Assembly: GCA_007844125.1 (NCBI GenBank) | Contig: CM017557.1 | Span: forward strand, 66,686,603-66,750,602 | DNA length: 64,000 bases | Direction: 5' to 3' | Origin: Sinonovacula constricta | Taxonomy: Eukaryota; Mollusca; Bivalvia; Cardiida; Solecurtidae | In this document: in pieces, positions 38,387 to 49,595 of the stretch | How the letters are laid out: every line of letters begins with the position of its first letter | Numbering within the stretch: position 1 is the stretch's first letter | Made by a program: the position numbers and the translations under genes | The notes under the pieces: generated by a model | Database searches by the model: none | What the model saw: only the letters and a program-made list of their open reading frames with translations | What the model was told of the DNA's origin: nothing

Positions 38387-38610
38387 CCACCTGTGGTGTT
38401 GTGGTAGAATCAATGATTTGTAACTCCTCTGACTGCTAAGCCTCTCTCCATGTGGATTTGTGTCCCATTCTGGTCTTAGTACTAAGTTTGGGTTGGTCTT
38501 TCAGCAGACATTTGTCTGGGGTATTCCTCTACCAAAATAGCTGGATGTTGCTATAATTATCCTAATTGGTTGCTGCGATGTATTTACAAAAGAACAACAA
38601 CAACAAACAA
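38387..38610 (+). repeat. SINE C
   Basis: GTGTTGTGGTAGAATCAATG (head), TGCTAAGCCTCTC, CAGACATTTGTCTGGGG, AAATAGCTGGATGTTGC and tail AAAAGAACAACAACAAC. Confidence 0.65.
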
Positions 38611-38999
38611 AATATAGTAACTGTTAAGAGAAAGAAAATTTATTCTCGGCTTAAAAAAAGAACTTACTCCAGTTCAGCTTTGGAAATTTTATACCCATGT
38701 TTTGGTTTTTAGTCATAGACATAATTTTGCTGAATCTTACCAGTTTGCTCAGATATGTAGGTTATGCTGGTCATTACAGTTACCTTTAACAGATATCAGG
38801 GTAGAACCACCGACACATCACAGGTAAACTGGAAAACCTCCTCACATAAGTGTTGTTACCTGTGCTAGTTCTTGAACGGTTGATGTGTCAGGGTCTGTAT
38901 GTCTCAATCAGGAAATCCTAGTTGTTGTTTTTTGTGTGCAACAAAACTCATGCCAGATTAACAATATGTATTGCTAGGAACTCAGTTGTGTATGTGGTG

Positions 39000-39095
39000 A
39001 TCCAGATCAGACAGCTTCTAGTGGAGCTGGCTGCTTTGGATCTACACTCTATTCCCAAGCCTGATCACTTTGTGCTTGGCAGACCAACAGTTAAA
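39000..39095 (+). repeat. Palindromic element D with flank
   Basis: CCAGATCAGACAGCTTCTAG, then GGAGCTGGCTGCTTTGGATC are near-complementary arms; then CTACACTCTATTCCC and GCCTGATCACTTTGTGCTTG. The same order recurs at 2375, 25540, 27895, 45045, 51390 and 59270. Confidence 0.6.
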
Positions 39096-39794
39096 TGATC
39101 ATTCACAGGCGCCTCCTCCTAGCTGCCTTGAGTGTCCAATCAATCCAGATTAACAAACCAAGATCACTCAGCTTATGCAGAACTTCGTTCAACCTGTCCG
39201 TGATACACTTCATGCAATATGGGCATCACATTGATTATTTCCTCTGCACTTACATTGCAAAATTAATGGCCTACGTATTCAATGCTTGATTTATCTTTTT
39301 ATGTAAGCAAACAAAGTATTACATGCTATTACCTACGTTGATAGCGCCCACTCAATTTTGGGGTAAAAGAAATGATCACATTACATAGCATTTATATGCA
39401 CTGGTCCTGTATTCATCAATGACTCTCAAGCAAAAGATATTGCTTAAACTCAAGTCACCATTTTCATTTACAAAATTAAGCTTTTCTTTGTATCTTCAAT
39501 GTATCTTCGAAGGAACAAGTTAAGTTGCAATGTAAAATGTCAGCCATGTCGGTTAATATACTTTGAAGCTGTTGCTTTTTGTTGAAATTCATGACTTGAG
39601 TAATTGAGTACTTTTTATATACATATGGTAAGTTAATACAAGTCCAGGTTTGTGTTCAGAACAATTATGTTACATGAAAGAATAGTTTATGGAAAGAAAA
39701 TATGCCCTATTTTCAATGTACTTGGTTCATTATTGATTCCACTGTATCAGTGCTAGAAATATGTATGCATACTATGTAATACAGTCAGTTGCTT

Positions 39795-41585
39795 TATTAC
39801 TCAAAATAGGACACAAGACTGTCAGTGGTATGCTCAAAAAAGAACACATGGCTGTCAGGGGTATGCTCAAAAAAGAACACAAGGCTGTCAGGGGTATGCT
39901 CAACATAGAACACTAAGGCAATCAGGGGTATGCTCAAAAAAGGACACAAGGCTGTCAGGGGTATGCTCAAAATAGAACACAAGGCTGTCAGGGGTATGCT
40001 CAAAATAGAACACAAGGCTCTCAGGGGTATGCTCAACATAGAACACGAGGCAATCAGAGGTATGCTCAAAAAAGGACACAAGGCTGTCAGGGGTATGCTG
40101 AAAATAGAACACAAGGCTGTCAGGGGTATGATCAACATAGAACACAAGGCTGTCAGTGGTATGCTCAAAATAGAACACAAGGCTGTCAGGGGTATGCTCA
40201 AAATAGAACACAAGGCTGTCAGGTGTATGTTCAAAATAGAACACTAAGCTGTCAGGGGTATGCTCAACATAGAACACTAGGCAATCAGGGGTATGCTCAA
40301 AAAAGGACACAAGGCTGTCAGGGGTATGCTCAACATAGAACACAAGGCAATCAGGGGTATGCTCAAAATAGAACACAAGGCAATTAGGTGTATATGCTCA
40401 AAATAGAACACAAAACTGACAATGGTATGCTCAAAAAAGAGCACAAGGCTGTCAGGGGTATGCTCAAAACAGAACACAAGGCTGTCAGTGGTATGCTCAA
40501 CATAGAACACAAGGCTGTCAGTGGTATGCTCAAAATAGAACACAAGGCAATCAGGTGTATGCTCAAAATAGAACATAAGGCTGTCAGGGGTATGCTCAGA
40601 ATAGAACACAAGGCTGTCAGTGGTATGCTCAACATAAAACACAAGGCTGTCAGTGGTACGCTCAAAATAGAACACAAGGCAATCAGGTGTATGCTTAAAA
40701 TAGAACATAAGGCTGTCAGAGGTATGCTCAACATAGAACACAAGGCTGTAAGTGGTACTCTCAAAAAAGAACACAAGGCAATCAGGTGTATGCTCAAAAT
40801 AGAACACAAGGCTGTCAGGTGTATGTTCAACATAGAACGCAAGGCTGTAAGTGGTACGCTCAAAATAGAACACAAGGCAATCAGGTGTATGCTCAAAATA
40901 GAACACTAGGCTGTCAGGGGTATGCTCAACATAGAACACTAGACAATCAGGGGTATGCTCAAAAAAGGACACAAGGCTGTCAGGGGTATGCTCAACATAG
41001 AATACTAGGTAATCAGGGGTATGCTCAAAATAGAACACAAGGCAATTAGGTGTATGCTCAAAAAAGAACACAAGACTGTCAATGGTATGCTCAAAAAAGA
41101 GCACAAGGCTGTCAGTGGTATGCTCAATAAAGAACACAAGGCTGTCAGTGGTACGCTCAAAATAGAACACAAGGCAATCAGGTGTATGCTCAAAACAGAA
41201 CACAAGGCTGTCAGTGGTATGCTCAATAAAGAACACAAGGCTGTCAGTGGTACGCTCAAAATAGAACACAAGGCAATCAGGTGTATGCTCAAAATAGAAC
41301 ATAAGGCTGTCAGGGGTATGCTCAACATAGAACACAAGGCTGTAAGTGGTACGCTCAAAATAGAACACAAGGCAATCAGGTGTATGCTTAAAATTGAACA
41401 CAAGGCTGTCAGGGGTATGCTCAGAGAAGAACACAAGGCTGTCAGTGGTATGCTCAAAATAGAACACAAGGCAGTCAGGGGTATGTTCAGAATAGAACAC
41501 ATGGCAATCAGGGGTATGCTCAAAATAGAACATACTGCAAACAGGGTATGCTCAGAATAGAATACAAGGTAAACAGGGTTATGCA
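39795..41585. repeat. 33-bp tandem array, more than 50 units
   Basis: Unit AAGGCTGTCAGGGGTATGCT, CAAAATAGAACAC (33 bp), with variants (GGCAATCAGGTG, AAAAAAGGACAC, CAACATAGAACAC). As 33 is divisible by three, several frames on both strands stay open: up to 418 codons on the minus strand (FEHTPDSLV-type repeats) and about 170-180 on the plus strand. No splice-site or gene context supports translation. Confidence 0.93.
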
Positions 41586-41612
41586 CAGTGGCTTAAATGG
41601 CAAACACTAATA

Positions 41613-41856
41613 GGGGCACCCATGTGGCAGTGGTAGAGTCACAGACTAGTGACTCCTCTTACTGCTTAGTCGCTTACTGCATGGGTTCAAGTCTTATTTG
41701 GCATGTAAAACTTGATGTTGGAAAGTCTTTTAAGTAGCCAAAGGTGAGCCTGTGGTTCTACCAAGACATTTGTGTGGGCTCTTACTAAACAAAAAATAGC
41801 TGGACATTGCTATTATGACCATAATTGGTCACTGCTATGTATTTAAAAAATGAACA
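41613..41856 (+). repeat. SINE C at the end of the 33-bp array
   Basis: GGGGCACCCATGTGGCAGTG, GTAGAGTCAC, GGGTTCAAGTC, then TTCTACCAAGACATTTG and AAATAGCTGGACATTGC, in family C order. Confidence 0.7.
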
Positions 41857-43739
41857 AAACATACAAGCATACACTAATAACAAAAAGTAGTTTGTTTCAT
41901 ACAGTAACCATAATCCATGTGACATGAATTAGATCTATTGACATACATTTTATATTTATTTGTATTCTTTCACATAACAAATCATTATTTAATCGTAAAT
42001 CTGGCCCAATTTTTACTGAATTGATGTCAGAAAAATCCCCTTGTCAATACTTGATAAATGACAAATATTGCCTCAATACAGTGCTTTACTCCATACTACC
42101 TTATTTCAAAACCATCCAGCTGTGATGTTTGATTCAAACTAGATTGTAAGCCAAGGGACATTTACACATCTAGTCCCGGGGTCTTTGGGCTACGAGAGGT
42201 ATTTTGGTAGAAAATCTTAGATCGCCTCCAAAACACTATATTGCTGGTACTCACTTGAATCGCCTGTATTTCAAAATGCTAATGGGCATGAATATTATAA
42301 TGTCACCTAGTTCAGTAAAAAAATAATGAGAAGCATGACTGGCTTTGTTTTAATTTTCTTACCTGGAGCTTGTTAAAATTGTTGACGCAATAACTTCTAT
42401 GAGTAGCCAGATAAAGGGATGAGAATTATAGGATATAAAGTCACACTCGTGAGACCTCTTATTTGGGGCTTAACATTGTTTGTCATTCTTCGTCAGCCTT
42501 TTATAGCTTAAAATCATAGGATACTTGGCTAATTTTGATTTACCTTCCTTTAAAAGGTACTCATTTTAATTGTTGATACTGCCAGTTCTATGAGGACTTG
42601 GTATATACTTTCTTGTCATAGGATTTGATGTTATGCAAAAACCTCATTAGGCAGTGTTGACCAGCCACCTTCAACCAAGTTTTGTCTTAACTATAAGTTT
42701 TCACCTAAAATTGGGCATATTTTCCCTTATCTATGAAGTGTATACTTATATGTGTATTTACTAAACATCTTACCTTTAGAAATCACTTCAGCATGCCCTA
42801 TTCACATTTAAAAGTTTAGGGGTCCCTTAAGTATTGTTAAGTTTATCTAAAATATATTCATTCCAACTTGCAGGACATAATAAATGAAAACAAATATGAA
42901 CATTTGACTAAAAATAGCATCCAAGTTGATTCACACATCGTTAATTCAACAAAATGTACCAAAACATTAATTCTATTTTGAATCTATTGTCAAATAAGCT
43001 GTTATTTTCTCTGGTTGTATCCTACAATGGGGTAAAAAGCATGTTTATGGTATGTAATGTATTCAATATAACTGAAAATTCTAAAAAGACATGTTTACTT
43101 TTATTTTAAATTTGTTTCCCCACTTGGTGTATAGTATATAGAGTATACTAACTTTAAGATTTAAATAAACATTTAAATACTTGTGTATTTTAAGTAGCAG
43201 ATGGTAACAGCATGTTACTCTTATCATGTTCATTTCATGGTGCACATGCTCTGCTTATCCTGGCTAAGTGTTAACAAGAAACTGTGTGCGATTCTCATAT
43301 GCTCTTCTGTTTCTAAAAATGGACACAAAATTGAACCTGGACTGCATAACAACAGGGGAAAAACATCCTTAGTTTAAGTATTCCCTTAAACATTTGCGTA
43401 AGGAATCCACTATGGTGCTTTGTGAATAAGTTGAAAATAAAAGGTTTTTTTTTAGTGAGGTGTGGAAGTATGAGTTAAAAAAAAAAATGGCAAGTTGAAG
43501 GAATACTTCAGATGCTCAGTGATTACAGCCCCTGATGCTTAGAATGTTTGACATTGTCTGTATGGGGTTTGAACATTTCTAAGAACATGATTGGTCAATC
43601 TAATCTTATCCCGTTACTTGTCAGAGGGACTTTCAAGTTGTTTAAACACATGAACACTGTATCTCAGTTTTTGTTCGTTTTGTTATTTGTTACATGGCAC
43701 TGACACAATTATGGTCACATTGGCGATGTGCAGATAATT

Positions 43740-43835
43740 AATGGTGGAGGAGGACCTACGGACATACGGACATACAGTCTGAGTTGAGTCACCGGCACAC
43801 TGGTTAGCTGGAAAATGTCTCCTCATGGGAGCTCT
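43740..43835 (-). repeat. SINE C fragment
   Basis: GGTGGAGGAGGACCTACGGA and CACTGGTTAGCTGGAAAATG are the complement of the family C body. Confidence 0.45.
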
Positions 43836-45044
43836 TGTTTGTCAGGTTGAACTTCAGGTTTATAATCTTGTACCCAGGCCAACTATTTAGGATGTTCAGT
43901 CTTTAGTGGGTTCATGGAGGGCCTCACTATCAGATAGGTCATGATAGGGGTGAAAAGTTTCATACTTTTGTTACCCAGCTTTTTTGACACCTGATAATTT
44001 ATGCACCCACAAGTGTGAAAGCCCCAGAGATTGTCAACATCCTTCTCTAGTTGTAGGTGACCAAACTGATGAGTATCCAACTGCTCATGGGTTTATTTTC
44101 ATACAGTTACAATATTTAGAAATCTTTTGTATTGGTGGTTGAATTGAGTTTTGCTGGAGCCCTCTTTCGGCACTTTGGTTTAAAATCTTTAAGTCATGCC
44201 TGGGCAACATGATGGATTCACGATAAAATATGATTGTATATGCTGACCCTTAAATAAACTCGATAAGTGGTAGTTTAGTAGAGTTTTGTTGACTTACTGA
44301 AGCTCTTCGTTGCTTTACACAAAATGAGCCTATTGTGTATTCAGTTTAGACCATAATAACTGGAAGGCACATTGCTGTACCTTCTCCAATACAGACTTAA
44401 ATGGTTTGTGGGTAAATTAATACTAAAAAACTTATTTGATGATAGATTAAGAAAATGTTTATATGCTTACCCTTGAAAAAAGAATCTATATGACAAAAAC
44501 TCAGTGAAACAAAACAAATGCTTGGTTAAACTGGGCATCTTTTATGGGGAAAACGACTTGTCACTACATCTTGGTACACACTTGTGAAAAAGTTGTTTTA
44601 AATAGTTGTGTGCATTGCAAACTGTACAATGTTCACATTCACATTTCAAAATAACCTGTGTTATGATGTGACAACATTTTAGTCCGTGCTTATCAGCTTC
44701 TTTTGATGAAAATCATGCTCAAGGAGACATGCTCAAGGGAAGATCAAATGTTATTGTTTTGTTCTGTTTTCTGTGCCATATAATTATAATTCTTAATTTG
44801 AATTTTTTTCTACCCAAAGCATTCTTTCACCAGAGGAAGTATGACTTAGACGAGATACATTGCTTATACTTTAGATACAAAATGATGCATTGCATGTACG
44901 GTACTTTAGATACAAATCAATGACTGCTTAAGGCACATTCCAGCAATGTACTGTTCCTCTGTTAACATGGTCATCTTTATGGCTTTTATTTCAAACATCA
45001 GTATAACTAACATACCTTTAAGGTTTTCCACCTTACTTTTAGCT

Positions 45045-45140
45045 TGCTAAGCAGAGTTTTGATCAGGCTTAGGCCATCAGTGTAGATCCAGACCAGACAG
45101 CTCCCAACAAGGGGATTTGCACTAACTGCAGCTGTCCCTG
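45045..45140 (+). repeat. Palindromic element D copy
   Basis: TGTAGATCCAGACCAGACAG and CTCCCAACAAGGGG resemble element D. The second arm is degraded. Confidence 0.45.
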
Positions 45141-45208
45141 GCAATACGTCTTGTTATATTTTCTATTTTTTTTTTTATTTTTTTTTTTATATTTATCTAT
45201 CTTATAAA

Positions 45209-45474
45209 CCGGCCGCAATAGCTCAATTGGTAGAGCGTCGGCTTGCGGATCGGGAGGTCGCGGGTTCGAACCCCGGCCGAGTCAAACCAAAGACTTTAAA
45301 GTTGGTAGTAGTGGCTTCCCTCCTAATGCTTGGGGCTAAGGGGACAGCATTACGCCTGACTCGTCGGTGTCAGTATAATTGACCAGCCGGGTTCAGTCCT
45401 TGGGCATCTCATAAGTGCCCCTGTGCTATAATGATAGAAATGTCGCTGCACAGTATCGGCCAAAATGCCGGCAA
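45209..45474 (+). repeat. SINE A, full length, with perfect 14-bp target-site duplication
   Basis: Flanked by ATCTATCTTATAAA at 45195-45208 and 45475-45488. The tRNA-related head has an A box (TAGCTCAATTGGTAGAGC) and B box (GGTTCGAACCC). The body has AAAGTTGGTAGTAGTGGCTT and TCGTCGGTGTCAGTATAATT. The 3' domain has GGGTTCAGTCC, CTCATAAGTGCCCCTGTGC and AAAATGCCGGC. The acceptor stem does not pair, so this is not a tRNA gene. The perfect duplication suggests a fairly recent insertion. Confidence 0.88.
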
Positions 45475-46526
45475 ATCTATCTTATAAAACAATGTTACTT
45501 GGTAAAGATTACTTACAAATCATTGGGGTTTTCATCTCAGTGCATATCATTAGTGCTAAGTCTCCTGGCAGTAACAGTCATTTTTTCTGACAGCTGAGAC
45601 TGATAGTACTTTTGTTGCTGTTGCTGTTGAATTATTGATGCTACAGACTCTTTGTGTTTGAGCTCAGCCCACTCTAAAAGGAACAGGAAGTGCAGATCAA
45701 TGCTGGTTCCTGATCTCTTTTTCTGTGCAGGAGACCGGTCAACAATTGATAGTACCCTTAATGTTTCTTTTTGTTTCCCCTTAGAGGCTATTCATTGTAT
45801 AGATACAGCAACTGTATTATCTTGTCTTAAAATGAAGTAGTTCAATGTTAGTCTTCTAAAAATATTATATTTTTGTTTCACTTGCACAGTTATGAAGGTG
45901 TAGTCTGAAATTTGGTCCAGTAATGAATATGTTTGTAACAGTTGTTCATGTAGTCTGGTAGAAATATTAAAACTTTTTACCTGTACAGATGTTTTTATTA
46001 AAATTTGTTTGGCTTGTTAAAAACACTGCACCTCTTTAGTTTTTGTCATATTGGCAACACCCAGGCTACTTCTGGTGGAGGAAGACGCTGGGCAGATGTC
46101 TAGGTAGGACCATGGTCGCACCCGAAAATCTTAAATAAAGAGAACCATTGCAAATGCTTCATTGTCAACCACTATTGGGTGTACATTGTTTTGACTTAAA
46201 ACATAATTGATCACTTGTCATGCTAAATGTGTTAATTAATCATATTAACAACACAATTATGTTTATACAACCTCAGGCATGCATATTGAGAGGCATTGAT
46301 AGGTACTTCGATGCAAATAGTGTTGGTCATGAGATGACTGCTTCCTATAGAAGTTTGATGATCTGGATCTACACTGTGTGCCCAAGCTTTATCAATGTGT
46401 TCTCATCGGGAAGAGAGTCCAGTTCCTGTGAGAATATATTATTGAAATTTTGTCTTTATTGTTCTTACATGTTAGAATTGCAAGTTAAAAACAAAACTGT
46501 TTTATTTGTTTCTATTTCTGTTTCAG

Positions 46527-46608
46527 ACATACGTGAATGACACACGGATCCCTGAACAGGAGTATATGACATTGGAGAAGAATGATACGCTCTTCCTCGG
46601 GAATGATG
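46527..46608 (+). CDS. CEP170: CEP170-like gene, exon 4 (end of FHA domain, U12 donor)
   Basis: An 82-nt exon after acceptor ttctatttctgtttcag. It encodes TYVNDTRIPEQEYMTL, then EKNDTLFLGND plus one base. CEP170 has TFVNDVRIPEQTYITL and then RFGYD at the same place, so the alignment is continuous. No GT donor lies at the homologous boundary. Instead the exon runs into ATATCCTTTT at 46609-46618, the consensus 5' splice site of U12-type AT-AC introns. It therefore ends in phase 1 at 46608 and joins exon 5 as GAT G|AT AGT. Reading through gives a stop about 10 codons later. Confidence 0.9.
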
Positions 46609-47184
46609 ATATCCTTTTTAGAGCATGTATTTTGTTTTTTGTGTCGTGATTTGTTTTTGCATTTTCTCTGATGTTGACTTAAAACCTGTAAATGGCATTC
46701 TAGTGGAGCAATGTCCCGAATCAGTCTAAAAAAAAACATAAATAAAAGTGCTGCAAGGACTGCGTAAGAGTAGGTAATTATCACCTTATGCTGGTTGTGT
46801 CGCTTGTAAGTCTGATTACTGTTGTTTTTTACTGTTTACTGTATGTTGTTGCAGGAAGTCTGTACCTGTGGTCTGGTTCTACCCAGGTAATGGGTAATGG
46901 GGAGGAATCAATATAAGTTATAAAGAAGGTTTCCTAATCAACTATAAATAATAAGGTTTACATGAAACTAATACCTATGGATTGCAAATCTATTGCATAA
47001 TAGATAAAGTAGTGTTACATTAAGCAGCTATGTAATCATGTGCACATCCTGCTACAGGGATTATATACACCCAATCAGTATTGATAAAACCTTGTAACTC
47101 TAAAGTCTGCTAGGCAGGTATTGATTGATCTGGCATAGGCAAATATTGTAGATCTTGATCAGCCAGCTCCTGCTGTGATCAGTC

Positions 47185-48340
47185 GGATAAGAATCCACAC
47201 TGTTTGCTTAACAGTTTCTAGTAATGTATACACACACTCATTTGTAGACAACCTCCAGTGGGAGCTGAGTGGTCTAGATTTGCACTGTTTGCTAAACAGT
47301 TTCTAGTAATGTATACATACACCCATTTGCAGACAGCCTCCAGTGGGAGCTGAGTGGTCTAGATTTGCACTGTTTGCTAAACAGTTTCTAGTAATGTATA
47401 CATACACTCATTTGTAGACAGCCTCCACTGGGAGCTGAGTGGTCTAGATTTGCACTGTTTGCTGAACAGTTTCTAGTAATGTATACATACACTCATTTGT
47501 AGACAGCTTCCAGTGGGAGCTGAGTGGTCTAGATTTGCACTGTTTGCTAAACAGTTTCTAGTAATGTATACATACACTCATTTGCAGACAACCTCCAGTG
47601 GGAGCTGAGTGGTCTAGATTTGCACTGTTTGCTAAACAGTTTCTAGTAATGTATACATACACTCATTTGCAGACAACCTCCAGTGGGAGCTGAGTGGTCT
47701 AGATTTGCACTGTTTGCTAAACAGTTTCTAGTAATGTATACATACACTCATTTGCAGACAACCTCCACTGGGAGCTGAGTAGTCTAGATTTGCACTGTTT
47801 GCTGACCAGTTTCTAGTTATGTATACATACACTTATTTGTAGACAGCCTCCAGTTCGAGCTAAGTGGTCTAGATTTGCACCGTTTGCTGACCAGTTTCTA
47901 GTAATGTATACATACACTCATTTGTAGACAACCTCCAGTGGGAGCTGAGTGGTCTGGATTTGCACCGTTTGCTGACCAGTTTCTAGTAATGTATACACAC
48001 ACTCATTTGTAGACAACCTCCACAGGGAGCTGAGTGGTCTGGATTTGCACTGTTTGCTGACCAGTTTCTAGTAATGTATACATACACTCATTTGTAGACA
48101 ACCTCCACAGGGAGCTGAGTGGTCTAGATTTGCACTGTTTGCTGACCAGTTTCTAGTAATGTATACATACACTCATTTGTAGGCAACCTCCACAGGGAGC
48201 TGAGTGGTCTAGATTTGCAATGTTTGCTGACCAGTTTCTAGTAATGTATACATACACTTATTTGTAGACAGCCTCCAGTTCGAGCTAAGTGGTCTGGATT
48301 TTGCTCTTTTGGCTGATGAGTCTCTAGTAATTATCATTTG
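47185..48340 (+). repeat. 85-bp tandem array derived from palindromic element D
   Basis: About 13 units of GTAATGTATACATACACTCA, TTTGTAGACAGCCTCCAGTG, GGAGCTGAGTGGTCTAGATT, TGCACTGTTTGCTAAACAGT, TTCTA (85 bp; for example starts 47221 and 47306). The part AGACAGCCTCCAGTGGGAGC, TGAGTGGTCTAGATTTGCAC, TGTTTGCT matches the element D arms. An unexpanded D copy sits just upstream at 47145-47215. Confidence 0.88.
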
Positions 48341-48550
48341 TATATTCAGACGTAGGAAGATAGTTAAGAATTAGTAGGGTTCTAAAATGTAGCGTGATCA
48401 GAATTACAGGTCAGTGTTAAAATTTCTGAATCATATATTTTATACCTGCAGGGTATTACAGTCTGTCAACCTGTCAATGAATCATTCATCCTCTTACTGT
48501 TGTTTTTTTTGCCTGACTCTATCTCAGTACAAGTATTAAGTAAATTTGCT

Positions 48551-48790
48551 AGGGGCACCTATGGCTGAGGGATAAGGATGGCTGATCTGTAACTTCTCAG
48601 CCTCCCAGCAGTGTAGGTTTGACTCCTTAGTTGGCACAAACACTTTCATTTTGTGGAGGTCATTCAGTTGACCTGCGGGTGCAGAGGTCATTGAGTCCAG
48701 ACATCTGTCTGTGGTCATCCTCCACTAATACCTGGTTATAGCTAGTTGTGCAATAATATCATTGTTGTTTTGGTGTATTGTATTGGAACA
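48551..48790 (+). repeat. SINE C
   Basis: GGGGCACCTATGGCTGAGGG, then AACTTCTCAGCCTCCCAGC, GTTGACCTGCGGGTGCAG and CAGACATCTGTCTG. Diverged. Confidence 0.55.
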
Positions 48791-49369
48791 AGAAAAAGGT
48801 CTACCAATTTTAGCTAATAATTGCCTTATACAACATGGCTATTCTGTCGAGTTGCGGGTATATCAAATACAAATCAAGCTACATGTGATTATGCACTGAC
48901 AGTTAATTATTGTAAATGGTCAGACATTTTTGTGAATATGTAAATAATCATCAGCTGTTTCCTCTTAAGAACAGTCAGCACAAACAATAAGTTCATGGCA
49001 TAATGAAATTAGCATTGTGTACCAGCATTGACAGTTTACATGCATGAGCAATTGTATGTGAAGTATTGTTAGGAAATTTGCTATGTATATCAATTAACAA
49101 AAAACTTACATGAAACACATTGTGAGCAGTATTAATTACATAGCGGTTTGTAATTACATGACTGAGCAATGGGTGAACACTTTTGTCTCACCCTGTTAAG
49201 TACAGTATGCTCAGGCATTTGCAAAATGTGTAGATCCAGATATGCCAGCTTCTGCTGAAAGCTGTCGGATCAGTGTCTGTAATCTTTGCTTATGACTTTG
49301 ACTAGTTAGTTACCAGTGAATGGTGTTGGTTGCAACTTATTAAGATTTTATCATGGGTAATCAGCAGAT

Positions 49370-49595
49370 GTGACAGGTTATGGGTTCACGTCCCCGAGGC
49401 AAGACCCTAGGGGGTCAGGTCATTGGTAACATGGTGTATTGATTCACATAGGAAAGCGTTAATCACTGGACTGCTCATGCTAGGATCATAGTATAGTCTG
49501 GGACAAGCCTAAACATGGTCACCTGTCTCCAAATATCTAAAATACTGTTAGCTGAATGATAATAAACCCAGCAAATAAACAAACAAACAAACCTG
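49370..49595 (+). repeat. SINE B, degraded
   Basis: GGTTATGGGTTCACGTCCC, CACCTGTCTCCAAATATCTA and tail ATAATAAACCCAGCAAATAA follow family B order. Confidence 0.45.

Larger units (their letters stand above)
32813..46526 (+). other. Intron 3
   Basis: 13.7-kb GT-AG intron. It holds the 70-bp and 33-bp arrays, a SINE B copy at its start and a SINE A copy with a perfect target-site duplication near its end. 35840-38380 and 41870-43730 are AT-rich with no supported feature. Confidence 0.8.

Noticed and set aside
40277..41533. 418-codon open frame on the minus strand, with companions of 145-193 codons on both strands
   Set aside because: All lie in the 33-bp array, whose unit length is divisible by three, so open frames arise automatically. 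Several frames are equally open and there are no gene signals.
45209..45290. tRNA gene in the head of the SINE A copies (also 57346-57420)
   Set aside because: A and B boxes are good, but the acceptor stem does not pair, and the head is followed by the same non-tRNA body in every copy and by target-site duplications.
46609..46640. GT donor for exon 4 at GCAT|gtattt (about 46627)
   Set aside because: It would add residues (DILFRA) not supported by homology, and the frame would not fit the phase-1 start of exon 5. The AT-AC reading fits all constraints.
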